From positions 4,898,001 through 4,962,000 of the forward strand of contig NZ_CP038026.1 of assembly GCF_004421005.1 (NCBI RefSeq): a DNA stretch of 64,000 bases, written 5' to 3'. Each line of letters starts with the position of its first letter. The first letter of the stretch is position 1. Of the stretch, positions 53,555 to 63,112 are shown piece after piece. The notes under the pieces are model-generated. The model was not told the DNA's origin and did not search any database. It worked only from the letters and a program-made list of their open reading frames with translations. The position numbers and the translations under genes were made by a program. Origin of the DNA: Pseudoduganella plicata. GTDB lineage: Bacteria > Pseudomonadota > Gammaproteobacteria > Burkholderiales > Burkholderiaceae_D.

Positions 53555-56290
53555 TCAGCCGAAGATCTGTTGCCACAGCCTGGCTGCGTTTTGCGCATGT
53601 TGCGCCACCCTTGCCGGCAGCACGCGCGACGGTTCGCCCTGCAGCCGCAGCTGGTGCTGCAGCTTGCGCATGGCGCGGTAGCCGTCCGCCACCTGGGCGG
53701 CCAGCGTCGCGTCAATCAGGCCGAGCTCGCCGCTGATGCGCAGCAGCGCGATATTGCCTGCATTTGCCGTCAACTGCGGGTATTGTCCTGAATACTGCAG
53801 CACGAGGTACTGCACGATGAACTCGACATCGATCATGCCGCCGGCATCCTGCTTCAGGTCGAAACTGTCGTGCCGGCTCGGGTAGGCATCGTGCATCTTG
53901 CGGCGCATTGCCAGCACTTCGTTTTTCAGCTGCTCGCCCGTGACGCGCGGCGCACGCAGGACCACGCTGCGAATGTCCTCGAACTGCTGGCCCACGGCCG
54001 CGTCGCCGGCGCAGAAACGCGCCCGCGTCAGCGCCTGGTGCTCCCACACCCATGCCGAGTTCTGCTGATAACGGTCGAACGCCTGTACGGACGAGACCAG
54101 CATGCCGCTGGCGCCATCGGGCCGCAGCGCAGTGTCGATATCGAACAGGATCCCGGCAGACGTGTGCGACGTCATCCACGTGATGAAACGCTGCGCCAGC
54201 TTGGCGTACAGGCCGGGCGCTTCCTGGTCGTCGTCGTCGAACAGGAAGATGACGTCCAGGTCGGAGATGTAGTTCAGCTCCTTGCCGCCCAGCTTGCCGT
54301 AGGCGATGACGGCGAAGCGCGGCACCTCGCGGTGGCGCTTTGCCACCGTGCGCCATGCCCACTTGACGACGGCCGCGACGATCACGTCCGCCAGCGCGGA
54401 CAGGTAATCGGCCAGCTTCTCCACGGTCAGGTCGCCGGCCAGATCCTGCGCCAGCAGGTGGAACAGCTGGGCGTGATGGACCTCGCGCAGGATGTCGAGC
54501 TGGCGCTCCGTATCGTCCGCGGCCACGGCCAGCTGGCGGTCCAGATCCTGCGCCAGCGCGACGGAGTCGAAGACCGTGTGCAGGATACGGTCGTCCAGCA
54601 GCTCGTCCAGCAGGATCGGGTGTTGCGTGAGGAACGTCGCGGTCCAGGCGCTTGCATGCATCATGCCGATAACGCGTGCCAGCGTGTGCGGATATTCGAT
54701 CAACAGCGACAAATAGGCCGAGCGGCGCGCGATCGCCTCGAGGAAATCGAGCAGCCGGCCCAGCGTGGCCATCTGGCGGTGCACGCCGTCCTGTTCGGCA
54801 GCACTGGCGATCAGGGGCAGGGCGGCGTTGACGACGGTGACGAGGCGCTGGCGGCTTGCTTCCGGCATCGACCCCAGCCGCGGTGCTTCCCATAGCGCGA
54901 TCAGGCGGCGCGCGGCGGCCGCCGGATCGTCGTAGCCCAGCGCGGCAAAGCGCGCTTCCATTGCTGCGCGGTTGTCCGGGTCGGCGCAGTCGTTCCACGT
55001 GTCGGGATCGACTTCGTCGCTCTTGTCGGCAAACATGGCGTCGAACTGCTCCGCAACGAAGCGTCGGTGCGTGTCCAGCTGTGCCAGCAGCGCCGCCGCG
55101 TCCGGCAGGCCCATCATGCGCGCCACCGTCTCCCGGTCGGCCTCATGCGGCGGCAATGTATGCGTCTGCGCGTCGTCCAGGTACTGCAGGCGGTGTTCAA
55201 GGTTGCGCAGGAAGGTGTACGACTCCAGCAGGCGTGCGACGACGTCCGGCGCCATCAGGCTCTTGTCCGGCAGCTGGCGCAACGTGGCGCGGGTGGAGCG
55301 GTCGCGCAGGCTGGGATCGCGCCCGCCGCGGATCAGCTGGAACACCTGTGCCAGGAACTCGATCTCGCGAATGCCGCCGCGGCCCAGTTTGACGTTATGG
55401 CTGCGGTCCGGATGCAGCCGCTCCTGGCGCTTGACCTCGGCACGGATCTGCACGTGCATGGTACGGATGGCTTCGATGACGCTGAAGTCCAGGTAGCGGC
55501 GGAAGCAGAACGGCCGCACGATGGCGTCCAGCGCGGCAATGTCTTCCGGACGCCCCGTGACGGCGCGCGCTTTCACCCATGCATAGCGTTCCCATTCGCG
55601 GCCCTGCACGATCAGGTACTGCTCCACCATGCCCAGGCTGACGGCCAGCGGGCCCGAGCCGCCATTCGGACGCAGCGCCATGTCGACGCGGAACGTGAAG
55701 CCGTCCTCCGTGATCTCGGCGATGGCCGCGATGAGCTTCTTGCCCAGCCGGATGAAGTATTCGTGGTTCGACAGCACGCGCTGGCCGGGCGCCGTCGGCA
55801 CCGTGTCGCCGTCCTCCGGGTAGACGAAGATCAGGTCGATGTCGGACGACACGTTCAGTTCGAAGCCGCCCTGCTTGCCCATCGCCAGCACGATCAGTTC
55901 CTGTTCCTGGCGCGACTCGTGACCCGTCGGCACGCCGTGCGCCGCGCGCATTTCCGCATCGAGCTCGGCCAGGTGGGTGCGGATGGCAAAGTCGGCCAGC
56001 CGGGTGGCAGCCGTGACGACCTCATCCAGATCCGCCCGTCCTTCCAGGTCACGTCGGATCAGGCCGGCGATCAGCAGGTTGCGCAGGCGCCGCATGCCGC
56101 GCGCCAGCGGCAGCGCCGGACCGTCGCCATTGCGGCGTTCCTGCGCCAGCAGCATGTCGAGGTCGACCGTCGCAAGCGATAATGGAATCAAGGCGTCGAT
56201 CTTGGCCTGCCGGTCCGGCTCGGCGGCCAGCCAGCGTTGATAGAAACGGGAATCAAGGGCACTGGAAGGGGCGGGCAGGGTGGCGGACAT
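53555..56290 (-). CDS. glnE: Bifunctional glutamine synthetase adenylyltransferase/deadenylase
   Basis: A 911-residue enzyme that adds and removes AMP on the GlnA tyrosine in response to PII and glutamine. The N-terminal (deadenylylating) nucleotidyltransferase domain has GKQGGFELNVSSDIDLIFVY (about 137-158); the C-terminal (adenylylating) one has GKLGGKELNYISDLDVIFLF (about 661-680). Each is followed by its helical regulatory domain. The length is near the usual 900-950. The ATG giving MSATLPAPSSALDSRFYQRW was chosen. The target glnA and the regulators ntrBC are encoded 15-20 kb away in the same window. Confidence 0.96.
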   Translation of the reverse strand: MSATLPAPSSALDSRFYQRWLAAEPDRQAKIDALIPLSLATVDLDMLLAQERRNGDGPALPLARGMRRLRNLLIAGLIRRDLEGRADLDEVVTAATRLADFAIRTHLAELDAEMRAAHGVPTGHESRQEQELIVLAMGKQGGFELNVSSDIDLIFVYPEDGDTVPTAPGQRVLSNHEYFIRLGKKLIAAIAEITEDGFTFRVDMALRPNGGSGPLAVSLGMVEQYLIVQGREWERYAWVKARAVTGRPEDIAALDAIVRPFCFRRYLDFSVIEAIRTMHVQIRAEVKRQERLHPDRSHNVKLGRGGIREIEFLAQVFQLIRGGRDPSLRDRSTRATLRQLPDKSLMAPDVVARLLESYTFLRNLEHRLQYLDDAQTHTLPPHEADRETVARMMGLPDAAALLAQLDTHRRFVAEQFDAMFADKSDEVDPDTWNDCADPDNRAAMEARFAALGYDDPAAAARRLIALWEAPRLGSMPEASRQRLVTVVNAALPLIASAAEQDGVHRQMATLGRLLDFLEAIARRSAYLSLLIEYPHTLARVIGMMHASAWTATFLTQHPILLDELLDDRILHTVFDSVALAQDLDRQLAVAADDTERQLDILREVHHAQLFHLLAQDLAGDLTVEKLADYLSALADVIVAAVVKWAWRTVAKRHREVPRFAVIAYGKLGGKELNYISDLDVIFLFDDDDQEAPGLYAKLAQRFITWMTSHTSAGILFDIDTALRPDGASGMLVSSVQAFDRYQQNSAWVWEHQALTRARFCAGDAAVGQQFEDIRSVVLRAPRVTGEQLKNEVLAMRRKMHDAYPSRHDSFDLKQDAGGMIDVEFIVQYLVLQYSGQYPQLTANAGNIALLRISGELGLIDATLAAQVADGYRAMRKLQHQLRLQGEPSRVLPARVAQHAQNAARLWQQIFG

Positions 56291-56462
56291 GGGTTTCCAA
56301 CAATGAGTGTCGTAAATTGTTCGTAACGTTGTGTAAGGAAATGCGCTGCGGAACTTAGTGTAACCGGGCGTTGCGGTAGAATGTCGCCGGCGGCTGGACG
56401 GCCGGTACAGCAACGAAATCGTTTATTTTACGCCGGGCATCCGGCCTAGCCTGGGTAAAGAA

Positions 56463-59400
56463 TTGTTGACGGAAAAATCGGCAGAAGACAAGTTCGCCTC
56501 CCCGGGCCTGCCGCCCCCTGTGGACGAGCCGCCCATCGTGGCGCGCTGGCATCGCCTGCAGGCCTTCTACCGTCTGTGCAATGTGGCCAGTCACCACGTA
56601 CTGGGCTTCACGCTGAAGCTGGCGCTGCTGCTGTACTTTGTCTTTGCCGTCGTCGTGCTGGTGCTGCGCTATGCGGTGCTGCCGCAGATCGACAACTACA
56701 AGCCCGACATCGAACGCCTGGCCAGCCGTGCCGTCGGCAATCCCGTCACGATCGACCGCATCTATGCCTCCTGGTCCGGGCTGCATCCCAGCCTGTTCCT
56801 GGGCGACGTCGTGCTGCGCGACCGCGACGGCCGCCAGGCGCTGCGCCTGCCCAGCGTGTCGGCCACGCTGTCGTGGTGGAGCCTGGTCACGATGGACGTG
56901 CGCTTCGATTCGATCGAACTGATCCGCCCGAATCTGGACGTGTCGCGCACGGCCGACGGCCGGCTGTTCGTGGCCGGCATCTTTGTCGACCTGAACAAGA
57001 AAGACGATGGCAAGGGCTCCGAATGGGTGCTGGGCCAGCGCGAAATCATCATCCGCGAAGGCCGGCTGGAGTGGCGGGATGCTCAGCGCGGCACGCCGCC
57101 GCTGGTGCTGCAGAACATGAACCTGATCCTGCGCAACCAGTGGCGGCGTCACCAGTTCGCCATCCACGCCGTGCCCGCCAGCGGCGCGCGCGACACGCTG
57201 GACCTGCGCGCCGACTTCTCGCATCCTGCCTTCGCCAAGCGCGTCTCCGACGTGCGGCAGTGGAAGGGCACGGTCTACGCGGCCGTCCGTGGCGACGACC
57301 TGGCCGCATGGCAGCCCTACAATCCCTATGGCGACGCTGCCCCCGCCCGGCTGCAGTCGGGCCGCGGGACCGTGCGCGCCTGGCTCGACATCGACCATGC
57401 CCACCTGTACGGCGTGACGGCGGACGTCGACCTGGACAATCTGCGCGCCGCCCTCGGCAGCGACCTGCCGGCGCTGGACGTGGCGTCCATGCGCGGCCGC
57501 GTCGCCTACAGCGAGGACAAGCCGGGCCGCGGCAAGCGCGCCGCCGCAGCCGCGCTGCCGTTCAGCGCTCGGGGCCATCGCGCCAGCATCACCGGCCTGA
57601 CGGTGCGCACGCGCGACGGCGTCGTGCTGGCGCCAACGACCCTGGCGGAGCGTTACGTGCCCGCCAGCGGCCGCGCGCCGGCCAGCACCGAGGTCACGGC
57701 CCGTACGCTGGACCTGGGCATTGTGGCCGAGCTGGCGACGCGGCTGCCGCTGGCGCCTGCGCAGCGCAGCCTGCTGGCGGAACTGGCGCCACGGGGCCGC
57801 GTCAGTAACCTGGACGCCCGCTGGCTAGGCCCCGCCGCGGCGCCGCAGGCGTGGCGCGTGCGTGCCGAGCTGCACGACCTCGGCATGAATCCGCTGGCGG
57901 CCCGCGCCGCGACGCCGGCAATGGGCAAGATTCCGGCCGTGCCCGGGTTCGATCACCTGACGGGCAGCGTGGACGCGGCGCAGGACCACGGTTCCGTCCG
58001 CCTGGACGCGCCCGGCCTCGTGCTGAACATGCCGGCCTGGTTTGCCGAACCCGCCATGGCGTTCCAGCAGTTGCAGCTGAAGGCCAGCTGGAAACACGAT
58101 GACCAGGGCACGAACCTGGCCGTCGACAGCTTCGACTTCGCCCAGGATGGCCTGACGGGCAACCTGAAAGGCACGCACCGGCTGGCGGGCACCGGCCCCG
58201 GCATCGCCGACTTCAAGGGCACGCTGGACGGGTTCACGCTCAACCGCATCGGCCGCTATCTGCCGATCGCCACGCCGGAACGCCTGCACCACTGGCTGAC
58301 GGGCGCGCTGGAAGGGGGCACGGCAACAGAGGCCACCGTGCGCCTGCGCGGCGACCTGGCCCACTTCCCGTTTGCCGACAACACGCCGGACCGTGACAAG
58401 GGCGAGTTCCGCGTGGCCGGCAAGCTGGCCGATGCCAAGCTGAACTATGAGCCGGGCGTGTTCGCCAAGGATGGCGTCGCGCCGCTGTGGCCGCAGGCCG
58501 AGCAGATCCGCGGCACGTTCGTGTTCGACCGCGCCAGCATGGAAATCAAGGCCGATACGGCCAGGACGGGCAACGTCAACCTGACCAAGGTGCGCGCCTA
58601 CATCGCCGACCTGATCCATCACGACAGCATTCTGGAGATCGACGGCTTCGGCGCCGGCGCCATGCAGGACTACCTGCGCTACGTAGCGAACAGCCCCGTG
58701 CTGGAATGGATCGGCCATTTCACGGACCAGACGACGGCAACCGGCAACGCCAGGCTGGCACTGAAGCTGCAGTTGCCGCTGGCACGGCTGCGCGAAAGCA
58801 AGGTACAGGGTTCGTTGCAGTTGCAGGGCAACGACGTCGTGCTGTGGCACGACATGCCGCCCGTGCTGCTGGCCACCGGCAAGATCGAATTCAACGAACA
58901 CGGCATGAACCTGAACGGCCTGAACGGCACGCTATTGGGCGGCCAGCTGACGGTGGCGGGCGGCACCCAGCGCGACGGCACCATCCAGGTGCGCATCGGC
59001 GGCAACGTCACGGCAGACGGGCTGCGCCGCACGTATCCGTCGCCCGTCATGCAGAAGCTGGCCGAACGGTTTTCGGGCGGCACCCGCTACAACGGCGTCA
59101 TCACGGCGGCCAATCACCAGTACCAGGTGTTCGTCGAGTCCGCGCTGACGGGCGTGGCGCTGGACTTCCCGGCGCCGCTGGCGAAGACCGCGGCCGACGC
59201 GCTGCCGCTGCATTTCGTGCTGAACGGCGGCGCCGCCAGCGAGGCCGGCCTGGCGCACGACGAGATCCGCATTTCGCTGGGCAGTGCGGTCGAGGCGCGC
59301 TACCAGCGCGAGCGCCAGGACAAGCAGCCTTGGCGCCTCGTGCGCGGCGGAATCGGCGTCAACGTGCCGGCGCCGCAGCCGGACAGCGGCATGGCGCTGC

Positions 59401-60647
59401 ATGCCAGCGTCAAGTCGCTCAATGTCGACGACTGGACGGGGCTGGCCAGCGAGATCTTCGGTGCGGCCGGACCGAAGACGGCCGAAGGCGCAGAAGAGGG
59501 GCCAAATCTGTCGCAGTATGTTGCGGTGGACCTGCTGGCGGCACGTGCGGACGAGCTGACCGTGGGCGGACGCAAGGTGGACAACGTTGTTGTCGGCGTC
59601 ACGCACGGTAACGGCGCGTGGCAGGCCAATATCGATTCGCGCCAGGCCAACGGTTACGTGACGTGGAACGAATCGCCCACCGGGCGCGGCATGGGCAAGG
59701 TAACGGCGCGGCTGTCCAGCCTGATCATTCCGGAATCGGCAGCGGGTGACGTCAAGGACCTGCTGGAGAAATCGGCGTCGGCCAGCGCCCCGGCCATTCC
59801 GGCGCTGGACATCGTGGCCGAGCGTTTCGAGCTGTTCAACCGCCAGCTGGGCCGCATGGAGCTGCAGGCGTACAACGCGCTGATCACATCGTCGCGCGAG
59901 TGGCGCGTGTCCAGGCTGACGCTGGAGAATCCGGACGGCGTGCTGCACGGCACCGGCCGCTGGGTCAGCCGCAACGGCAAACATGACTCGTCGCTCAACT
60001 TTGCGCTCGACATCGTGGACGCCGGCAAGCTGCTGGACCGCTTCGGTTTCGCCGACACGCTCAAGGGTGGCAAGGGCAAGCTGTCCGGCGATATCTCGTG
60101 GAAGGGCTTGCCATACTCGCTCGACATCCCCACGTTATCGGGCAAGCTGGTCATGGGCGTGGAAAAGGGCCAGTTCCTGAAACAGGATCCGGGCGCGGCC
60201 AAGCTGCTGGGCGTGTTGAGCCTGCAGGCCTTGCCGCGGCTGCTGAAGTTCGATTTCCACGACGTGCTTGCCCAGGGCCTTGCCTTCGATGGCATCAGCG
60301 CCACGGCCCAGATCGACCGCGGCATCGCAAAGACGGATAATCTGAAGATGCACGGCGTGCAGGCCACCGTGCTGATGTCGGGCACGGCCGACATCGCCAA
60401 CGAGTCGACCAACCTGCACGTTGTCGTGATCCCGCAGGTGAATTTCGGGACGGCGCCGCTGGTGTATGCGCTGGCCGTCAACCCCGTGATCGGGCTGGGC
60501 AGTTACCTGGCCCAGCTGTTCCTGTCGGCGCCCGTGATGAAGGCGCTCACGTACCAGATGCAGGTGACGGGCCCGTGGAAGGCGCCCGTCATCACGAAGC
60601 TCGATACCGAACGCGCCGAACCGCAGCAGGCGGTGCGGGCGCAGTAA
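56463..60647 (+). CDS. yhdP: YhdP family AsmA-like membrane protein
   Basis: A 1394-residue protein, very long as usual for YhdP. A short cytoplasmic N-terminus leads to one membrane helix (about 42-65, LKLALLLYFVFAVVVLVLRY). A large periplasmic part follows, with a DUF3971 region and an AsmA-like C-terminal domain (ALPRLLKFDFHDVLAQGLAF, VVVIPQVNFGTAPLVYALAV). YhdP, TamB and YdbH are thought to carry phospholipids from inner to outer membrane. The start is one of two consecutive TTG codons, with GGTAAAG upstream; no ATG fits. It is divergent from glnE, and the amidase gene follows 14 bp after its stop. Confidence 0.9.
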   Translation: MLTEKSAEDKFASPGLPPPVDEPPIVARWHRLQAFYRLCNVASHHVLGFTLKLALLLYFVFAVVVLVLRYAVLPQIDNYKPDIERLASRAVGNPVTIDRIYASWSGLHPSLFLGDVVLRDRDGRQALRLPSVSATLSWWSLVTMDVRFDSIELIRPNLDVSRTADGRLFVAGIFVDLNKKDDGKGSEWVLGQREIIIREGRLEWRDAQRGTPPLVLQNMNLILRNQWRRHQFAIHAVPASGARDTLDLRADFSHPAFAKRVSDVRQWKGTVYAAVRGDDLAAWQPYNPYGDAAPARLQSGRGTVRAWLDIDHAHLYGVTADVDLDNLRAALGSDLPALDVASMRGRVAYSEDKPGRGKRAAAAALPFSARGHRASITGLTVRTRDGVVLAPTTLAERYVPASGRAPASTEVTARTLDLGIVAELATRLPLAPAQRSLLAELAPRGRVSNLDARWLGPAAAPQAWRVRAELHDLGMNPLAARAATPAMGKIPAVPGFDHLTGSVDAAQDHGSVRLDAPGLVLNMPAWFAEPAMAFQQLQLKASWKHDDQGTNLAVDSFDFAQDGLTGNLKGTHRLAGTGPGIADFKGTLDGFTLNRIGRYLPIATPERLHHWLTGALEGGTATEATVRLRGDLAHFPFADNTPDRDKGEFRVAGKLADAKLNYEPGVFAKDGVAPLWPQAEQIRGTFVFDRASMEIKADTARTGNVNLTKVRAYIADLIHHDSILEIDGFGAGAMQDYLRYVANSPVLEWIGHFTDQTTATGNARLALKLQLPLARLRESKVQGSLQLQGNDVVLWHDMPPVLLATGKIEFNEHGMNLNGLNGTLLGGQLTVAGGTQRDGTIQVRIGGNVTADGLRRTYPSPVMQKLAERFSGGTRYNGVITAANHQYQVFVESALTGVALDFPAPLAKTAADALPLHFVLNGGAASEAGLAHDEIRISLGSAVEARYQRERQDKQPWRLVRGGIGVNVPAPQPDSGMALHASVKSLNVDDWTGLASEIFGAAGPKTAEGAEEGPNLSQYVAVDLLAARADELTVGGRKVDNVVVGVTHGNGAWQANIDSRQANGYVTWNESPTGRGMGKVTARLSSLIIPESAAGDVKDLLEKSASASAPAIPALDIVAERFELFNRQLGRMELQAYNALITSSREWRVSRLTLENPDGVLHGTGRWVSRNGKHDSSLNFALDIVDAGKLLDRFGFADTLKGGKGKLSGDISWKGLPYSLDIPTLSGKLVMGVEKGQFLKQDPGAAKLLGVLSLQALPRLLKFDFHDVLAQGLAFDGISATAQIDRGIAKTDNLKMHGVQATVLMSGTADIANESTNLHVVVIPQVNFGTAPLVYALAVNPVIGLGSYLAQLFLSAPVMKALTYQMQVTGPWKAPVITKLDTERAEPQQAVRAQ

Positions 60648-60661
60648 CCCAAGGAGCATCC

Positions 60662-61459
60662 ATGACTATCGTAGCCGCCGTTCAGATGGTCTCCACGCCC
60701 GTCGTGGAGGAAAACCTGGCCACCGCCGCCCGCCTCGTTGCCGAGGCCGCCCAAAAGGGCGCCAGACTGGTGCTGCTGCCCGAATACTGGCCCATCATGG
60801 GCAGGTCCGACAGCGACAAGGTCGGCAAGGCCGAGCCGCTGGGCCGCGGCGTCATCCAGGAGGCGATGGCGGCCATGGCGCGCGAACACGGCATCTGGCT
60901 GCTGGGCGGCACGTTGCCGCTGGCCAGCGACGATCCGGACAAGGTCATCAACACGACGCTCGTCTACGACCCCGAGGGGCAACACGTGGGCCGCTACGAC
61001 AAGATCCACCTGTTCGGCTTTACCAAGGGCAGCGAGTCGTACAACGAGTCGAAGACGATCGTGCCGGGCCGCTCCGTCGGCACGGTCGAGACGACCGTGG
61101 GCAAGGTCGGCATGTCGGTCTGCTACGACCTGCGCTTCCCCGAACTGTACCGGGCGATGGGGCCCGTCAACCTGATCGTCGTGCCTGCCGCCTTTACGTA
61201 CACGACGGGGCGTGCGCACTGGGAAATCCTGCTGCGCGCCCGCGCCATCGAGAACCAGTGCTATGTGCTGGCAGCGGCGCAGGGGGGCGAGCACGTCAAC
61301 GGCCGCCGCACCTGGGGCCACAGCATGCTGGTCGATCCGTGGGGCGAGGTGAAGGCCGTGCTGGCCGAAGGCGAAGGCGTCATCCATGGCGAGCTGGACT
61401 TGACGTACCTGGCTGGCGTACGCGAGAGCCTGCCGGCCCTGAAGCACCGCACGATGTGA
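60662..61459 (+). CDS. Carbon-nitrogen hydrolase (Nit-type amidase)
   Basis: A 265-residue nitrilase-superfamily enzyme. The catalytic triad is visible: glutamate in VLLPEYWPIMG, lysine in GRYDKIHLFGF and cysteine in MSVCYDLRFPELY. The length and GRAHWEILLRARAIENQCYV segment are typical of the Nit1/Nit2 branch, which hydrolyses deaminated glutathione or omega-amido acids. AAGGAG precedes the ATG. The gene is closely packed after yhdP and before tldD, a widely conserved trio. Confidence 0.92.
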   Translation: MTIVAAVQMVSTPVVEENLATAARLVAEAAQKGARLVLLPEYWPIMGRSDSDKVGKAEPLGRGVIQEAMAAMAREHGIWLLGGTLPLASDDPDKVINTTLVYDPEGQHVGRYDKIHLFGFTKGSESYNESKTIVPGRSVGTVETTVGKVGMSVCYDLRFPELYRAMGPVNLIVVPAAFTYTTGRAHWEILLRARAIENQCYVLAAAQGGEHVNGRRTWGHSMLVDPWGEVKAVLAEGEGVIHGELDLTYLAGVRESLPALKHRTM

Positions 61460-61531
61460 CCGGCTCCGGCCCCGGCGTCCGGAACGTGAATCCACTACAA
61501 TGGCAGCAAAAGTAACGTAGAAAGCCTTATC

Positions 61532-62992
61532 ATGAAACCATTCGAACCGAACCTGTCTTCCCTGGCGCTGGCGCGCGACGTGCTGTTGACCCCGTTCGGC
61601 CTGGACGAATCCAAGCTGATCAAGACGCTGGGCACGATGTTCACGCACAAGGTCGATTACGCCGACCTGTACTTCCAGTTCACCAAAAACGAAGGCTGGA
61701 GCCTGGAAGAGGGCATCGTCAAGACGGGCAGTTTCTCGATCGACCAGGGCGTCGGCGTGCGCGCCATCTCCGGCGACAAGACGGCGTTCTCCTATTCCGA
61801 CGAAATTTCCGAAGCGGCCCTGCTGGACGCCGCCGCCGCCACGCGCACGATCGCGCGGGCCGGCGCCGGCAAGATCAAGGTGGCCGGCGCATTGAGCTCG
61901 CAGGGCGGCCGCTCGCTGTACCTCCCGCACGATCCGCTGAACTCGCTGGATGCGGCGGCCAAGGTCAAGCTGCTGGAGCGCGTCGAGAAGATCGCCCGCG
62001 CGAAAGATCCGCGCGTGGTGCAGGTGATGGCGGGCCTGGCCGGCGAATACGACGTCGTGCTGGTGGTGCGCAGCGACGGCGTGCTGGCCGCGGACATCCG
62101 CCCGCTGGTGCGCGTGTCGATCACCGTCATCGTCGAGCAGGATGGCCGGCGCGAGATGGGCTCGGCCGGCGGCGGCGGCCGTTACGACTACAGCTATTTC
62201 ACGGACGAGCTGCTGACCCAGTATGCCGAGGAAGCCGTCAAGGGCGCGCTGGTGAACCTGGATTCGCGCCCGGCACCGGCCGGCCCGATGACCGTCGTGC
62301 TGGGACCGGGCTGGCCCGGCATCCTGCTGCACGAGGCGATCGGCCACGGCCTGGAAGGCGACTTCAACCGCAAGGGCTCGTCCACGTTCTCCGGCCGCAT
62401 TGGCGAACGCGTGGCGGCGAAGGGTGTCACGGTCGTGGACGACGGCACGCTGGCGGACCGCCGCGGCTCGCTCAACATCGACGACGAAGGCAACCCGACG
62501 CAGTGCACGACCTTGATCGAGGACGGCATCCTGCGCGGCTACATCCAGGATACGATGAACGCGCGCCTGATGAAGATGCCCGTGACGGGCAACGCCCGCC
62601 GCGAATCGTTCGCCCACCTGCCGATGCCGCGCATGACGAACACGTACATGCTGGCCGGCGACAAGGACCCGGAAGAGATCCTCAAGTCCGTCAAGAACGG
62701 CCTGTATGCGGTCAACTTCGGCGGCGGCCAGGTCGACATCACCAACGGCAAGTTCGTTTTCTCCGCCAGCGAGGCCTACATGATCGAGAACGGCAAGGTG
62801 ACGTACCCGGTCAAGGGCGCGACCCTGATCGGCAACGGCCCGGACGTGCTGAACCGCGTCTCGATGATCGGCAACGACATGAAGCTCGACCCGGGCGTGG
62901 GCGTGTGCGGCAAGGAAGGCCAGAGCGTGCCGGTGGGCGTGGGCCAGCCAACCCTGCGCATCGACGGTGTGACGGTGGGCGGCACGGCGTAA
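61532..62992 (+). CDS. tldD: Metalloprotease TldD
   Basis: A 486-residue subunit of the TldD-TldE protease, which trims modified peptides such as microcin B17 and degrades CcdA. The zinc site is HEAIGHGLEGD (about 266-276), and a later cysteine-containing segment (VGVCGKEGQSVPVG) is typical of the C-terminus. The N-terminal half (YADLYFQFTKNEGWSLEEG) is complete. TldE is not adjacent here and must be elsewhere. A terminator follows the stop. Confidence 0.95.
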   Translation: MKPFEPNLSSLALARDVLLTPFGLDESKLIKTLGTMFTHKVDYADLYFQFTKNEGWSLEEGIVKTGSFSIDQGVGVRAISGDKTAFSYSDEISEAALLDAAAATRTIARAGAGKIKVAGALSSQGGRSLYLPHDPLNSLDAAAKVKLLERVEKIARAKDPRVVQVMAGLAGEYDVVLVVRSDGVLAADIRPLVRVSITVIVEQDGRREMGSAGGGGRYDYSYFTDELLTQYAEEAVKGALVNLDSRPAPAGPMTVVLGPGWPGILLHEAIGHGLEGDFNRKGSSTFSGRIGERVAAKGVTVVDDGTLADRRGSLNIDDEGNPTQCTTLIEDGILRGYIQDTMNARLMKMPVTGNARRESFAHLPMPRMTNTYMLAGDKDPEEILKSVKNGLYAVNFGGGQVDITNGKFVFSASEAYMIENGKVTYPVKGATLIGNGPDVLNRVSMIGNDMKLDPGVGVCGKEGQSVPVGVGQPTLRIDGVTVGGTA

Positions 62993-63010
62993 CACGGCGC
63001 CACCCAAAGC

Positions 63011-63035
63011 AAAGGCGCCCGCGGGCGCCTTTTTT
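63011..63035 (+). terminator. Terminator after tldD
   Basis: AAGGCGCCC-GC-GGGCGCCTT ends in a run of T residues, about 20 bp after the tldD stop. Confidence 0.85.
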
Positions 63036-63051
63036 GTTGCGACAAAAAACC

Positions 63052-63094
63052 GGTGACAGGCACCTATCTCCTGCGGAAACAGGTGCCTGTCACC
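63052..63094. repeat. Palindromic repeat, ACCGGTGACAGGC family (third copy)
   Basis: Arms GGTGACAGGCACCT and AGGTGCCTGTCACC flank a 15-base loop. It lies directly after a terminator, as does the copy at 47.4 kb. Confidence 0.8.
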
Positions 63095-63112
63095 AATGCA
63101 TCACGCGCTGAC

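Noticed and set aside
60503..63007. An 834-codon minus-strand frame across yhdP, the amidase and tldD
   Set aside because: It spans three real genes on the other strand, including their gaps, and has low-complexity composition.
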